The position numbers and the translations under genes were made by a program. A stretch of 64,000 nt of DNA from Capsicum annuum (taxonomy: Eukaryota; Streptophyta; Magnoliopsida; Solanales; Solanaceae): the NCBI RefSeq assembly GCF_002878395.1, contig NW_025842280.1, forward strand, positions 130,928-194,927, given 5' to 3'. Of this stretch, positions 1 to 12,341 are shown piece after piece. Below the pieces are notes generated by a model that was not told the DNA's origin, ran no database searches, and saw nothing but the letters and a program-made list of their open reading frames with translations. Every line of letters starts with the position of its first letter. Position 1 is the first letter of the stretch.

Positions 1-3000
1 GGTTCCAAGTATCATTTTACGACTAGGGGGTAGTCTCAGGTTGTGATAGGTTTATGTTTAGAGTATATATCTATGACTTTGCATATAGCTACCCCATTAG
101 GTAATTCTTTAGTAGAGAATCATATATATAGACCGTGTCCAGTGACTATCCAAGATTTTAATACTTAGGTTGATCTGATTGTGTCGGACATGGTAAATTT
201 TGATTTTATTCTAGGCATGGACTGGTTGTCTTCCTATCACACAATCTTGGATTTCTTTGCCAAAATTGTTACCTTAGCGATGCCTGACATACCTTGAGTT
301 ATGTGGCTGGGTTCCGTTAGTAGTGCAACATTGGGAATTACTTCTTATATTTTGGCTCATAGACTGATATCGAGGTGTTATGAGTCATTCCTTGCTTATG
401 TTTGGGATGTTAGTGTTGAGAGTCCATAGCTTGACTCCATTCCTATTATGTGTGAATTTCTTTATGTATTTTCAATCCTACCTGGCCTTCCTCCTGAGCG
501 TGATATAGATTTTACTATTGACCTCAAGCTAGTTACCCAACCTATTTTTAGGGCTCCTTATCTTATGACTTCTACCGAGTTAAATGAGCTAAATAGTAAA
601 CTTCAGGATTTTCATGGTAAGGGTTTTATCAGGCTGAGTGTTTCTCTATGGGGTGCTCTAGTTCTATTTATGAAGAATAAAAATGGTTCTATGCATATGT
701 GCATCGACTACAAGTAGTTGAATAAGGTCATAATGAAGAATAATTATCGTATGCCTCGTATAAATGATTTGTTTGACCATTTTTAGGGTGCATCAATGTT
801 TTCTAAGATAGATTTTATGGTCTTTTTACTATCAGTAAAGAGTTAGAACTGTGGATAACCCTAAGACAGCCTTCAGGACTAGTTACAACCATTATAAGTT
901 CTTAGTGATGTCTTTTGGGTTGACTAATACCCCATGAACATTTAAGGATCTGATTAATTGTGTGTTTAAAACATATTTGAATTCCTCTATTATAGTTTTC
1001 ATTGATGAAATTCTAATATATTTAAAGAGTAGAAAGGGGCATGAGAAATATTTGAGGATTGTACACCACACTTTGAGAGAACATCAGCTTTATGCCATAT
1101 TCTCAAAGTGTAAGTTCTTGCTTAATTCTATAGCTTCCTTGGGACATGTTGTGTATAAGGGTGGTATTATTGTAAACCCAATATAGATTGAGGTTAGCCG
1201 TAGTTGGTGTAGGCCTATGTCACCTATTGAGGTTCATAGTTTCATCAGGTTCGCAGGTTTTTACAGGCGGTTTGTCAAGGATTTCTTATCCATAATAGAT
1301 CCTATGACTAGATTGACTAGGAAAAAAGTTCCATTTTAGTGGTATACATGTTGTGAGGTGAGCTTTCTGAAGCTCAAGGATTTGTTTACTTCAGCTCCTA
1401 TTCTGTCTCTTCCAGTTGATGTCATAGGTTTTACTATCTACTATGATGTATCTGGTATTTATTTAAGTAGTGTTCTAATGGAGTGGGTCCATGTTATTGC
1501 ATATGTATTGAGGTAATTGAAGTTTCATAAGTCCAACTACCCCACTGATGATTTAGAGTTGGCAGCGGTGGTGCTTGTGCTTAAGATTTGGAGGCATTAC
1601 TTTTACGGTGTTCACTATGAGATCTTCACCGACCACTGTATCCTTCAGTATATCATGACTAAAGTTAGCTTAATTTAAGTCAACATAGATGGATTGAGTT
1701 GCTAAAGGACTATGATATCTCTATTCTATATTATCTAGGAAAGGTGAATGTGGTATCAAACGCCTTGAGCTGGAAAGTAGTATGTATAAGTAGCTTAGAA
1801 TTCAATTCACTTTCACAGTGGTTGTTGGATTTTGACATCATGTCCTTATCTAACTTAATGGTTTGTTTGGATATTTCTAAGTCCAGGAGGATTATTGCCT
1901 GTGTTGAGGATAGATCTACCTTGTTAGAGCATATTTAGGGTGGTCAGTTTGAGGTTAGCATCTTTCATTATATTTGAGGAAAAGTGTATAAAGGTAAGTC
2001 TAAGAGGAATACATTGGATTCCAATGGTGTTTTGAGGTTTGATGACTATATTTCTATTGTAAAGGTTGAAGACTCAATTCCATTATTCTTCACGAATGAC
2101 ATAGCTCCAAGTATTTTATTTACCCCAGGGTAGCTAAGATGTATAGGGTTTGAGGAAGCACTACTGGTGGAGTGTTACACAGAGAGATATCTAGGGGTTT
2201 GTTGATCGATGCCCTTTTTTCATTAGGTAAAGGACGAACATCAAAGACCTGGTGGATTGCTTCAGTAGATACCCATTCCCGAGTAAAAGTGGGAGCGAGT
2301 TACTATAGATTTCGTAGGTGGTTGCCTCATATTAATCATGATTTTCATAGTATTTGGGTCATTGTGGAGAAATTGACCAAATATGCTTATTTTATCCCTA
2401 TTTGACTTTTTTACATTGCTGAGAGATTAACCTGTGTGTATATTTAAGAGGTGGTTTGCTTACATGGGTTGTCAGTTCACTTCCAGCTTCTAGAAGACCT
2501 TTTAAAAGGAGTTGGGTACCCACATAGACCTTAGTATTATATTTTACCCTTAGACTGATAGGTAGTTAGAGCATACTATTTAGATCTTATAAGACATGAT
2601 CTATGCTTATGTGTTGAATTTTAGAGGTCAGTGGGACCAATTTCTACCTTTGGCAAAGTTTACATATAATAATAGCTTTTATGGTAGGCAATGTCATTCT
2701 CCTATTTAGTTTGAGACATCTGAGGCTAGGCCTTGTGGCACTAATCTACTTTGTGAGTCACTATACTGGGTTCTGGTGATTCAGGATAGGCTACAGGCAG
2801 CTCAGAGTAGACAGTGGAGTTATACTGACCACAGATGTCGTCCATTAAGGCTCAGAGTTGGTAATAGGGACTTTCTGCGAGTATCGTCCAGAGTTGGAAA
2901 TAGGCTCAAGTATATTGGACCTTTTGAGATTCTGTACACCGTTGGGGAGGTAGCATATGTATTGGCATTGCGTCCTAGATTTTTAGCCATTCACTCAGTG

Positions 3001-3522
3001 TTTCATGTATTTATGTTGTGGCGGTACATTCTAAATGGGTCACACATGCTTCAATGGGACTCAGTTTAGCTGGACGAGAGGTTACATTTGTAAAGGATCC
3101 CGTGTTTACTTTGGCTAGAAATATGAGACGATTGTACTCCAAGGATATTGCAGTAATGAAGCTTTAGTGGAATCAGTATACAATTGAGGAGGCTACCTGG
3201 GAGATTGAGTATGATATGCTAAACCAGTAGCCCTACCTGTTCGAGCATTCAAGTACTTCTTTATCCTTTAGTTTCACAGATGAAAGTCCCTTTAGTAGTG
3301 GATGTTAGAGCATTTGTATAACTGCCTCAATTTATTTATGACTTGTTGGGACTGACCATTTGATTTCTAGACAGTTTGTTTGTGAATTTTATTAATATTG
3401 AACATGTTGTAGAATATTTAAATTAAGTTAGAATTTGGTAAAGATGATATAGTTAATTACATTTCTAAAAGGTTTTTGATATTTATAAAATTCTTTAGTT
3501 ATGATATATCTATATTACTTTA
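1..3522 (+). pseudogene. Decayed Ty3/gypsy chromovirus pol (protease end to chromodomain)
   Basis: Remnant of a retrotransposon polyprotein, read in fragments in several frames with many stops. In order: the C-terminal part of the protease (LGMDWLSSYHT near 211-243), reverse transcriptase (448-1190, with the YxDD box reading FIDE at 998-1009, so the second catalytic Asp is lost), RNase H (about 1400-1700), integrase core (2340-2405 and 2600-2760), integrase C-terminus (2776-3069, with IGPFEIL) and a chromodomain-like end (EEATWEIEYDML near 3187-3222). Domain order PR-RT-RH-INT-chromodomain is that of Ty3 chromoviruses, and the wording resembles the Tekay group. The element continues left of the window. 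It is non-coding today. Confidence 0.88.
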
Positions 3523-4445
3523 TGTAACACCCCAAGTCAAGAACAACTAGGTTTTCTTAAGGTTGATCATCTAAGGCTCTAAGATTGGTTTCTTCTCCAT
3601 AACTCTTGATATCTCAGACATGTATCTCTTTCCCTAAATTTTTTTTGTTAAAAGCATATGATTAAATTGTTATTCATATAATTGATTAATGGTTTTGGAA
3701 ATTGGGTTGAGGGCCCTTGAATGTTATTGATGAAATTGCTTCTCCCTTGATTTTTGTGAATTATTCATGATTTGAATTGATTGTTTTGAAACTAATTGGG
3801 TGCATGGGTATGAAAATTGGTATGGGGGTCATGGATTCCCCCAAATAAATAAATATTGGAATTAGAATTGGTAATAAACTCAAACCACCTCATGATATTA
3901 GCTTTGAAACATGAGTATATTCATATTGTAATTACTTTTTGAGCTATTGCATGATATAGAAGGTTAGTGAAACATAATGGTTTTAAATTGAATCTTGGGG
4001 ATCACAGATTCCCCCAAGATAATTAATAATTGAACCTAGGGGGTAGTGGATTCCCTCATATGGATGAATGATTGGAGCTTGTGGGATTGTGGATTCTCCC
4101 AAGTGATGATAATTGAAATGGCATAATGATATTAGCTTGCAAGCGTATTGGTATGATGGTACCAACATTTTATGCCTTAATGGATGATTATAGTTCAATA
4201 AATGTGAATGTATAAATTTTTTAATTGGGCTTAAAGGGGGTTGTGTAGTTAGCCGTGAAAGTGGAGGTCCCAAGGGACTGATACCAGAAACTCAAGTTTG
4301 CCAGTGTGAGGGGTTGATCCTCATGATCGTGTGCTTGGGATACACTATAGATATATGTATCATGAATGGTGTAGGGTTGTGGATTCCCTAGCTTTATATG
4401 ATATCTCCTGTTTTTGTGACTAACACACACTGGGGCCCATCCTAC

Positions 4446-7400
4446 CACTATAAGAAATACAGCTTTTTGTGACGACTTTCAGTAGCGACCACAACAGTTG
4501 GCACAAAAATTAGGATTTTTGTGGCGACTTACAAAGGTTGCCACAAAAGGTTTACGATTTAGGGGCGACCGTAAAAGTCACCACTAATAATGACATATTT
4601 AGTGGTGACAAAGTGTAGGTCGCCACAGAAATGTAGTAATTTTTCCAACAAAATATGGGTTAGTGGCGATCTACGAGTTGTCGCTACTAAAATACTTTTG
4701 TGGCAACTTAGTCTCCACTAATAACGATATATTTAGTGGCGACTATGTGTATGTCGCCACAAATATGTAGTAATCTTTCCAATAAAATTTGGGTTAGTGA
4801 TGACCTAAGAGTTGTTAATAAATTATTAATTTTAAATCATGATATATTTTACGTATTATTTTGATATAAAATAAACAACGACGTGTCACATTCATTATTT
4901 TTAAAATATACAAATTATTACTATTACTTACAATTGATTAATTCGAATATAACATTTTACATATTTTTTTTAATATTTATTAAATTATTTTTTTCACACA
5001 TGTGGTTGACACCAAATTTTGACCTCCCGATACCACATTTAGGCTGTTAATTTAGCAAAATTATTAATTTTTTAAATGTTAGTATTTTTACACATTTTTC
5101 TTGCATCAAACAGATTTTTAGATTAAGTGTTATTATTATTATTGTTGTTGTTGTTGTTGTCATTGTTATTTTAAGTAACATTAATTTTACATCAATGTCT
5201 CATTATTTTTTCGTCATTATTACAATATCAGCCTAAGTCTATTTAATTACCTCTAATTTATTTAAATTCTATTCATCCTTATACTCAATTGATTTCAATT
5301 TTAGCCTATTTTGAATTTTAAAATAATTTTTATCCCCTTCTCAATTTTAATCATAACCATTAATCTCATCCAATTAATGACTGAGATCAAATCCACCATC
5401 TATCACAATAAGCCCTAATCCCTTAATTCCATAAGAAAATCAGCTGCATAATTTTTCTCTCTTCCCTCTCTCTATCTTCTCTCTCTATAAACCAACAAAA
5501 ACCATTATCGCTTCACCATCGTTCACCACTCCATTCAATAAAACCACCAGTGCTGCAGCGTCCTCACCCCGACGATGACCTCCTCCACCTTGCTCTCACC
5601 ATCGCAGTCAAGGGAGCCTTTCAGTCCGCGCCGCTCCAACTTCGTCATCACCATCACCGTTTCCAGCCTTCGTCACCGCCAACAACAACAACCTCCATAC
5701 GAACAGGTATCCCTCTTCCCTTCGTTCTCTTATCCACCTTCACCTACCAGCCATCGGAGAAGACCCTATCACCTTTATTGCGAGCCGCGATTTCAGCCGA
5801 TAAAAGCAGCCAACAATCTCAGCCACCGGCACCCATAAGCCACCGGTCAACACAAAATAGTGCCACTAGGCCACCGTTGCCGCTGCCTTCAGGGGTAAAA
5901 TCCGAGTCAGCCTACCTCCGAAGTTCGCCAAAAATGATAGGTTCTTATGAACCCATCCCAGGTTTGACTTCGTATTTATTTTTATGTGAAATTACGATTC
6001 CCTTATACTCTCTTTTCCCCTTTGAAAAATTCTTAAATCGGAAATTAATGTAATTCGGTTAAGATTTTTGTGTGATTTCTTGTGATTTGTGTTCGCTAGT
6101 ATGCTTGGACTATCATATGTTAAAGCCTCAATTTTTATCAACCTTGGCTTTGAATTAGGGACTGATTTGTCCATCGTTGTGTTCTTGTCAATCAATTGAA
6201 AATGTTAGTGAATTAATTTGATAATTATGATTATGTTATCAAATTGAAGATGCTACTGGTTTGGTTACTTGTGAAGAGATTATTTTTGCTGCTGGTTGGG
6301 ATAATTTCTTTGTGCAAGTGGTCTTTACTTGTGGCATCTCCTGATACTTTTGAAAGTATCCTTTCCACTTCTTGACTAATAGACTCAAGCATATGAGGCA
6401 TTCCCTCATGCACACTTAATTAAAACATGGTTTAATTTTTAGACTTCTTAATATCATGCTTCTTATATGGTTTAATTTTAAACATAGTGTATGATTAAAA
6501 TGCATAATGCTGGTAGGTGGAAAATAATTAGGCCTATATATTAAATGGTTGATTACATTAGAAATATCTACTAATACTCTATCAATAAAAACTTTGATCA
6601 AGTGAGAAATCTCTGGCACTTTTTGCCCCTTCTTGCACTAGATGTCGAATGTGGCAACATTGTTTGCGTAGAACTCATGAACCAAAGTTTTGTAGTAGTA
6701 TCCTATTATTATGCTAATCCACCCCAAATCATAGTGATTGAACCACTTTTTAATCTTTAGATATTAATGAAGCTCTTACAAGACAATTAGGACCTCATCA
6801 CCCAATGATCTATTAATAGTCACTTGAAATGTGAATGTTCTTTTAGATTTCACCTGTAATTTCTTTAATTCATTTGAAAATATTTAGAAAGTCGAAGGAG
6901 GAACAGAAAGAGTTAATAGTTTGAAAATCAGCACGGGGTAAGCCATTTGAAGTTGTGAAGGTTTGCACTTGTTCAAAGCTTTGTAGGTACAATAAATGTT
7001 TTACCCTAATTTTTTTATACTCTTAGTCTTAACAGTCGTTTGTGCGATATATCGATCTATGGTTAAGCTAAAAGTTCATTTATGAAATTCTAGACTTTTT
7101 GATGTTATTATTGTAATTATATGTTAATAGTCTATATAGTATCTTAAATTTAGTGTTTAAGCAAAGGAAGACTTTTAGTCTTTTTATTAAGTACGTAATA
7201 GTGGTTATATGGAGCCTCGTGTATTATTAGTTGAGTAGCACATTTGTTGTAACGCTCTGTGAAGCGTATTTATATGTATTCTAGTTAGCTGACAGGTTTT
7301 CGATAGGCCTATTCACAAAGGAAACTTTGGCAAATTATTTTGAAAATTTTGAGAGTTAACAGAGTTTTAGGACCACATAATGGATAAAATAAAGTGAAAG

Positions 7401-8573
7401 TTAAGTAAATGATCACATTAGTGTCTTAGATAATTCTTAAGTAAATCCTTAAGAAAAAATATGTTAGGAATTGATATGCCTAGCATGAATAAGGTTGGTG
7501 CTATTAGCTGAATTGAGATCTTTCTTTTTTACTGGCCAGATCTTTCCGTTAGTTTCATTGTCCTTTTAGTCTATTTTGGTTTAACTAAGAGTAGTTATAA
7601 AGGAAGTTCATTTCCTGGAAAACAGAAATGGGCAGAATTTTATTGAGTCAAAGTTCCTAAGCTTTCTTAATCTAATTCATCATTTGAGGAATTAAAAGTC
7701 TTATCATTTTGGAAGAGCCAGTCAGATAAGTATGTTTTTATCCCCATTTGTAAGATGAGTATTGAGGGAGATTACCACAGGGGGCAAATTAGTTTGTGCA
7801 TTCTGGAATCTTTAATGTATTCCGTAATATTTTAATTCAAGATATTGTTGTCATCTCTTTTAGAAAACAACATTAAGATTTATCAAATCATTTCTTGCAT
7901 TTTAACAAGTTAGAATTGAAACATCGCTTTACTTTTTATTTCAAGGACAGGTAATTTCATAATAGGAATTGTTAGCCAAGAGAAGTTTGAAGATATTTTG
8001 TGATTTTCTTTCTCATATGTATATCACACTGATTTGTTACCCATTAAAAACTATATAATTCTCTTGTAGAGAAATATATTTTAATATCGTCTTTGTACCT
8101 TTTAAGTACTATAGTTGTATTATTGGCAACGAAGCAGATAATATATAATTTATATTTTTTTGGGGAGAAAAAAGTGAGTATTAGTGGCGACCCATAGTCG
8201 CCACAAAAAGTGAGAATTAGTGGCAACCCATAATCGCCACAAAAAGTGAGTATTAGTGGAGACCCATAGTCGCCACAAAAAATGTGTATTAGTGGCGACA
8301 ATGGTCGCAGCTAAAGCGTCATCTTCAGTGCCGACTATTCCAAAATCAATTTTTTGAACTTTGTTTTGTGTCATGTTTGCTTGCTTTTTTGTGGAAAGTT
8401 TTGTTGCCACAGAATGTATATTTTATGGCGACTTATATATGTCGTCACAAAAAACTTTCAGTTACGGAATTAATTTCTACGACCCTTATGTCGCTACTAA
8501 AAATAATTAGTGGTGACTTTTGGTTCTTTTGCGGCAAGTTTTTTTGCCACTAAAAACCGGATTTCTTGTAGTG
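4446..8573. mobile_element. CACTA (En/Spm-like) DNA transposon, non-autonomous
   Basis: The left end reads CACTATAAGAAATACAGC and the right end reads, on the minus strand, CACTACAAGAAATCCGG. This is the CACTA terminal inverted repeat. It is flanked by a 3-bp target duplication TAC (4443-4445 and 8574-8576), as expected for the superfamily. Both subterminal regions (4470-4800 and 8170-8560) are packed with inverted and direct copies of GTGGCGAC/GTCGCCAC, matching the subterminal transposase-binding arrays typical of CACTA elements. No transposase is recognisable in 4.1 kb, so it is probably a non-autonomous derivative. It sits inside the chromovirus LTR, so it arrived later. Confidence 0.9.
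5440..6053 (+). other. Gene-like segment inside the CACTA element
   Basis: A CT-rich, leader-like stretch (5455-5490, followed by TCTATAAACC) precedes an open frame at 5550-6053 (167 codons) rich in Ser, Pro and His. A second overlapping frame runs at 5575-5838. Composition here (GC-rich, CACC/CCGCC motifs) differs clearly from the AT-rich flanks. It could be the 5' part of the ancestral transposase gene, or captured host sequence. I recognise no domain. Calling it a protein is speculative. Confidence 0.25.
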
Positions 8574-8684
8574 TACAAGGAGGTTAGACCCGTGTGGTCT
8601 GTAGGTGTTTTTATGACTCTCACGATACACAATTCAAGTTAATGTTTTAACTTTAATGCTATATCTTGTTCCCTTTCCCAACAT

Positions 8685-8711
8685 ATTATATATATATATA
8701 TATATATATAA
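8685..8711. repeat. (TA)n microsatellite
   Basis: About 13 uninterrupted TA units inside the right part of the split chromovirus LTR. Confidence 0.9.
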
Positions 8712-9303
8712 TTATGTGCATTGATTTTGAATGATTTTGGTTTGATTTGATCATGACATTAATTTATCCCTTTACTGAGTTACATGCTAGAGTTCACCCT
8801 GCTAACTGTCCAAGGAATTTGTATGCCTAGGCGATGCAAGGTATGGAGACATTTCTATTTTTTTACATAGTGATAGGTGATTCTGGTTCATTCGTTGAGA
8901 AGTGGTGAGCTTCCACTCTCCAAAAGGCCTATCATTTTAAGTCATTATTTCATTTATGTCTAGACTATCTTTTTGGTTCCTTTTTTTGCTATGGTCGGGG
9001 GCATGTCCCAACTTCGATTGATGTTTGGTTTTCTCAGTGGCTTTTATGGACAACAATGTATGGGTGGATTATGTTGTGGATTCTTAGATCCCTCTTGTTA
9101 TTGATTTTTCTATCTTGTTATATGTTCGAAACTCAGCTCCATCTTATTATATGTTCGGAACTTAACTTTATCTCGTTATATATTCGAAACTCATCCGCTT
9201 CTAGTTGTATTATGTTCTGATTGGCTAGGTAAATGAGGTTGTCTTCAGTTCTTGGCGGACTTGTGATACCTGTCACGACTAGGTCCTAGATCAGATCGTG
9301 ACA

Positions 9304-10104
9304 CTTTATAATAGTTTTATATATCTATTAATATTTTAAGCCGAGATTGTGAATTTCACTATGTTAAAATATTATTATTACATAATAGAGGTTTTATTCA
9401 AAATGATTTTCTATTATTTATTATATATTCAAAAGGTTATATTTATTTTATCACAAACCTATAAATACCCGAATACATGCATAACAAGATAAGTAAAAGT
9501 TAGTGTTTCCACCTGTGCTCCACGTGAAAGTGGAGGAAGGGGTACAACATTATAACTGATGAAGTGAGTCACTATTTATACTTGACAGGTGGACATGTGT
9601 GCCTAACTAATAATAGTCATGCATGTTTATTGATGAAAAGATGCTTACATATATATCAACCAATGCACAAAAAAAACACATTAAGTTGTTTAGGCTCAAT
9701 TCGAGGAAGAAAATAATTATCCACATCAAATTATTCAAACTTGAGTTCTAGTAGATCACTATTCAAACGCTTCTTGGAGAGGCTTTTATCGTCTAGTAGG
9801 TTAGGCTTATACCGTCCTTAGATTGAGCCTATTTATGTTAATTGTGTGCTATTATATTAGTTTTGAATAGGTAATTGTAGTCAGGATATCGTTTGAAATA
9901 TCTCATTCCTTATTTATCCAGTGAGGGCCCTGTTTTGTTAAATTTTGATCTCTTATACCTTATTATGACGTAGTATTTATGAACTTAGGGCATGGTATTA
10001 AGCTTGAAAATCTTGAATTCCTCATAGTTAGCTAAATTATGTGTATGTTTATTTACGTGCATTTCAGTTATAGTTCAGGGTCAACATATACTTTATTTCT
10101 GTTA
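9304..10104. other. Unclassified intergenic DNA
   Basis: AT-rich sequence between the first LTR and a MITE. I see no open frame of note, no RNA gene and no terminal repeats. Confidence 0.5.
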
Positions 10105-10416
10105 CTCCCTCTATCTCAAATTATGTGTTACCATTTGATCGGACACGATATTTAAGAAATAAGTATTGACTTTGTTAAAGTTACAAAATTACCCTTCTTA
10201 AAAAAGAAAAAGGAGTAATAGTATTTAAAATTAAGTGGGACCACTTTTAATTGAAAAAAAAATAAAAAAAGGAGTAATAGTATTTAAAGTCAAGTGGGAC
10301 CACTAAGGGTAAAATTGTAATTGTGTTTTCATAAACTTACCAAATAAGGAAAGGCAACATTCATTTTGGGATGGACCAAAAAGAAAATGGCGACACATAA
10401 TTTGGGACAGAGAGAG
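10105..10416. mobile_element. Stowaway-like MITE 1
   Basis: Terminal inverted repeats: CTCCCTCTATCTCAAATTATG on the left end, matched on the minus strand from 10416 by CTCTCTCTGTCCCAAATTATG (each about 20 bases, few mismatches), flanked by TA on both sides (10103-10104, 10417-10418). The 312-bp length and TA target fit the Tc1/mariner Stowaway group. The inside carries a ~59-bp spaced duplication of a unit containing GGAGTAATAGTATTTAAA (10211 and 10270). Short open frames across its right end look incidental. Confidence 0.8.
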
Positions 10417-11755
10417 TATTTATTATTATTTCTTAGATCACTTTGGCATCGGTTACAAAGTGTTTTGGGTTTTAGTAGTGCAGTTGAATATGGTTACTAT
10501 GAGTTTCGATTTGAGTCTAGTATCTGGTTATGGTATGATTTGGGAGTTCTGGTTCTGATTACTGTTGTTTTGGGAGTTGTGGTTTTGAGTTTCATTTTGA
10601 ATCCAACATCTATTTATGAGTTTTGTTGTATATCATATATGTGACTTGTTGTTATTATCCACTATTATCGATTCGATCCTGGTGTTTGTCCTTTCGTTAT
10701 TACCCATTGGTGTCGATTCAAGATCGGTGCACATCTGAATGGCTACTATAGTTTCTTAGGACTGGTTCTATCACATATTATTTATGCTTTCTCTTTAATT
10801 AATTTTTGTATTTCCCATCAACCTATGGTGCCATAGTTGGGTTAATTGTCTTTCCTAGTGTGCCTAGCGGGCTTATGGGGGCCCAGTTAGGTTATGTTTG
10901 ATTTATATTTTTATTGTTGTGTTATTTATTTTTCTGTATCACTTCTGCTTGTTCCTTTATCACATTTTCGTAGCTCGGTAGTTGTTTATAATTCTATCCC
11001 TATTTTACTGCTGACTTGGCTTACACCCTCATATTTTAGTTTTACTTTTTCTATCTTTGAGCTTAGTTGGCCGATGATGTCCATTGAGTACCTGTTGTTT
11101 TGGTACTCATACTGCACTTCCACATTTTTTTATAAAGAAAATTCGAGTACTAACAACCGGAGTTGAGGTAATTTCCTCCACCTCCAGTACCGATTTGGAG
11201 CAGGGTAAGCTTGTTGTTGTTTGAGGATGATCCTCCACCATCTATTCTAGTTTAGTCTTTTGCTTTCAAGACTTCTTGTATATAGATACTGTAAAATCTA
11301 TTTTTTGTATAAGTAATCTAGTTATCCTTTAGCAGTGGATCTAGTATCGACCTTACAAGGTCTTGAAGCAATTTATTTGAATATCTTAGTCCTCTTTGTT
11401 CTCCCGTTTTGGTATATTTTATGTTTCTTTCTGCTTCCACTTATTATTACTATTTTTATCATTTTTGTTTGTTCTTTTCTGATTTCTGACGGTAACTTGT
11501 CGTTTCGGACTATGATTTTACTTGTCAACTGGTGGAATAAGGTAAGTGCCATCATGACTTAAGAAATTGGATCGTGACACATAACAACTGATATGGAATG
11601 TCCCTTCTTTAATCTGGAGCCTGAAAAAAAGGACTTATCTCTTGTACCAAATGAACCCTTATAGATCGATATAGATTGTCAGGTGAGACAAAGAGACCCC
11701 GTCACACATTTAGTGGCTGTAAAAAAATGTTGTCACATGTCTAGCTATAATATGT
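10417..11755. other. Unclassified DNA with an LTR-like terminus
   Basis: T-rich, low-complexity sequence without credible genes; the frames at 10894-11166 and 11335-11562 are hydrophobic products of T-rich DNA. At 11567-11579 the sequence reads GGATCGTGACA, resembling the end of the LTR at 9303, so an old solo LTR or LTR fragment may end here. No matching start was found. Confidence 0.35.
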
Positions 11756-11763
11756 ACTTCCTC

Positions 11764-12136
11764 TAGGGGTGTGCATCGGTTGGTTCAGTTCGGTTTTATA
11801 TATTATCGATTCGGTTTATCGATTTTTGATTTTTAAATATGCTAAACCAATAACCAAATCAATAAGATATTTTTTATCGGTTTATGATTTATCGATTTTT
11901 AGTCCTTAACGGTTCAATTTTCGGTTTAACTGATAAGAAAATACTCATAATATAGAAAGTAGTAACTAACATGAAAAAAATTGAATCTTAATTGCAACAA
12001 AAAATCCTACATGATGTGTTTTAATTTATAAGAATCTTCAAATTTGAACTGAATGTTTTTAGGAGAAATTCAGAATTTGTATAGTTGAAATAATAGTTTG
12101 TTAACTGGTAAAAATTAAAGAGAAATATATAATAAG

Positions 12137-12182
<46 letters not shown>

Positions 12183-12341
12183 TTATCGGGTTATCGGTTT
12201 ACCCAATAACCAAATAAGAAAAAATCGAACCAAACCAATAACCCAATAATTTTTTTTTTTTATATAAAACCATTAAAAACCCAATAACCCAATAACAATA
12301 AACCAACAACATTTTTATTGGTTCGATTTTTGCACACCCTG
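11764..12341. mobile_element. hAT-like MITE
   Basis: Starts TAGGGGTGTGCA and ends TGCACACCCTG, an inverted repeat. It is flanked by an 8-bp near-perfect duplication (ACTTCCTC at 11756-11763, TCTTCCTC at 12342-12349), as for hAT elements. The inside has long complementary arms rich in CGGTT/AACCG (for example ATCGGTTTA and AACCAATAACC) and an (AT)n run at 12139-12180. No coding capacity. Confidence 0.8.

Larger units (their letters stand above)
3523..9303 (+). repeat. 3' LTR of the first chromovirus, split by a CACTA element
   Basis: Starts TGTAACACCCC just after the chromodomain remnant and ends GATCGTGACA, the usual TG...CA ends of plant chromovirus LTRs. Removing the transposon at 4446-8573 and one 3-bp target copy leaves an LTR of about 1.65 kb. 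The 5' LTR is outside the window, so the ends are inferred from terminal motifs, not from an alignment. Four degenerate copies of a unit centred on GGATTCCCCCAA lie at 3823-4115. Confidence 0.65.

Noticed and set aside
5575..5838. Second open frame overlapping the CACTA interior frame
   Set aside because: Shares the same GC-rich stretch in another frame; no domain and no codon bias to prefer it.
8044..8410. Minus-strand frames with a repeated CGDYG...LTFC pattern
   Set aside because: They are translations of the CACTA subterminal GTCGCCAC repeats, not a repeat protein.
10894..11166. Hydrophobic open frame resembling a membrane protein
   Set aside because: T-rich DNA gives Phe/Leu-rich translations by chance; no homology, no start context.
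12139..12180. (AT)n run as a possible origin or regulatory site
   Set aside because: A simple microsatellite inside a MITE.
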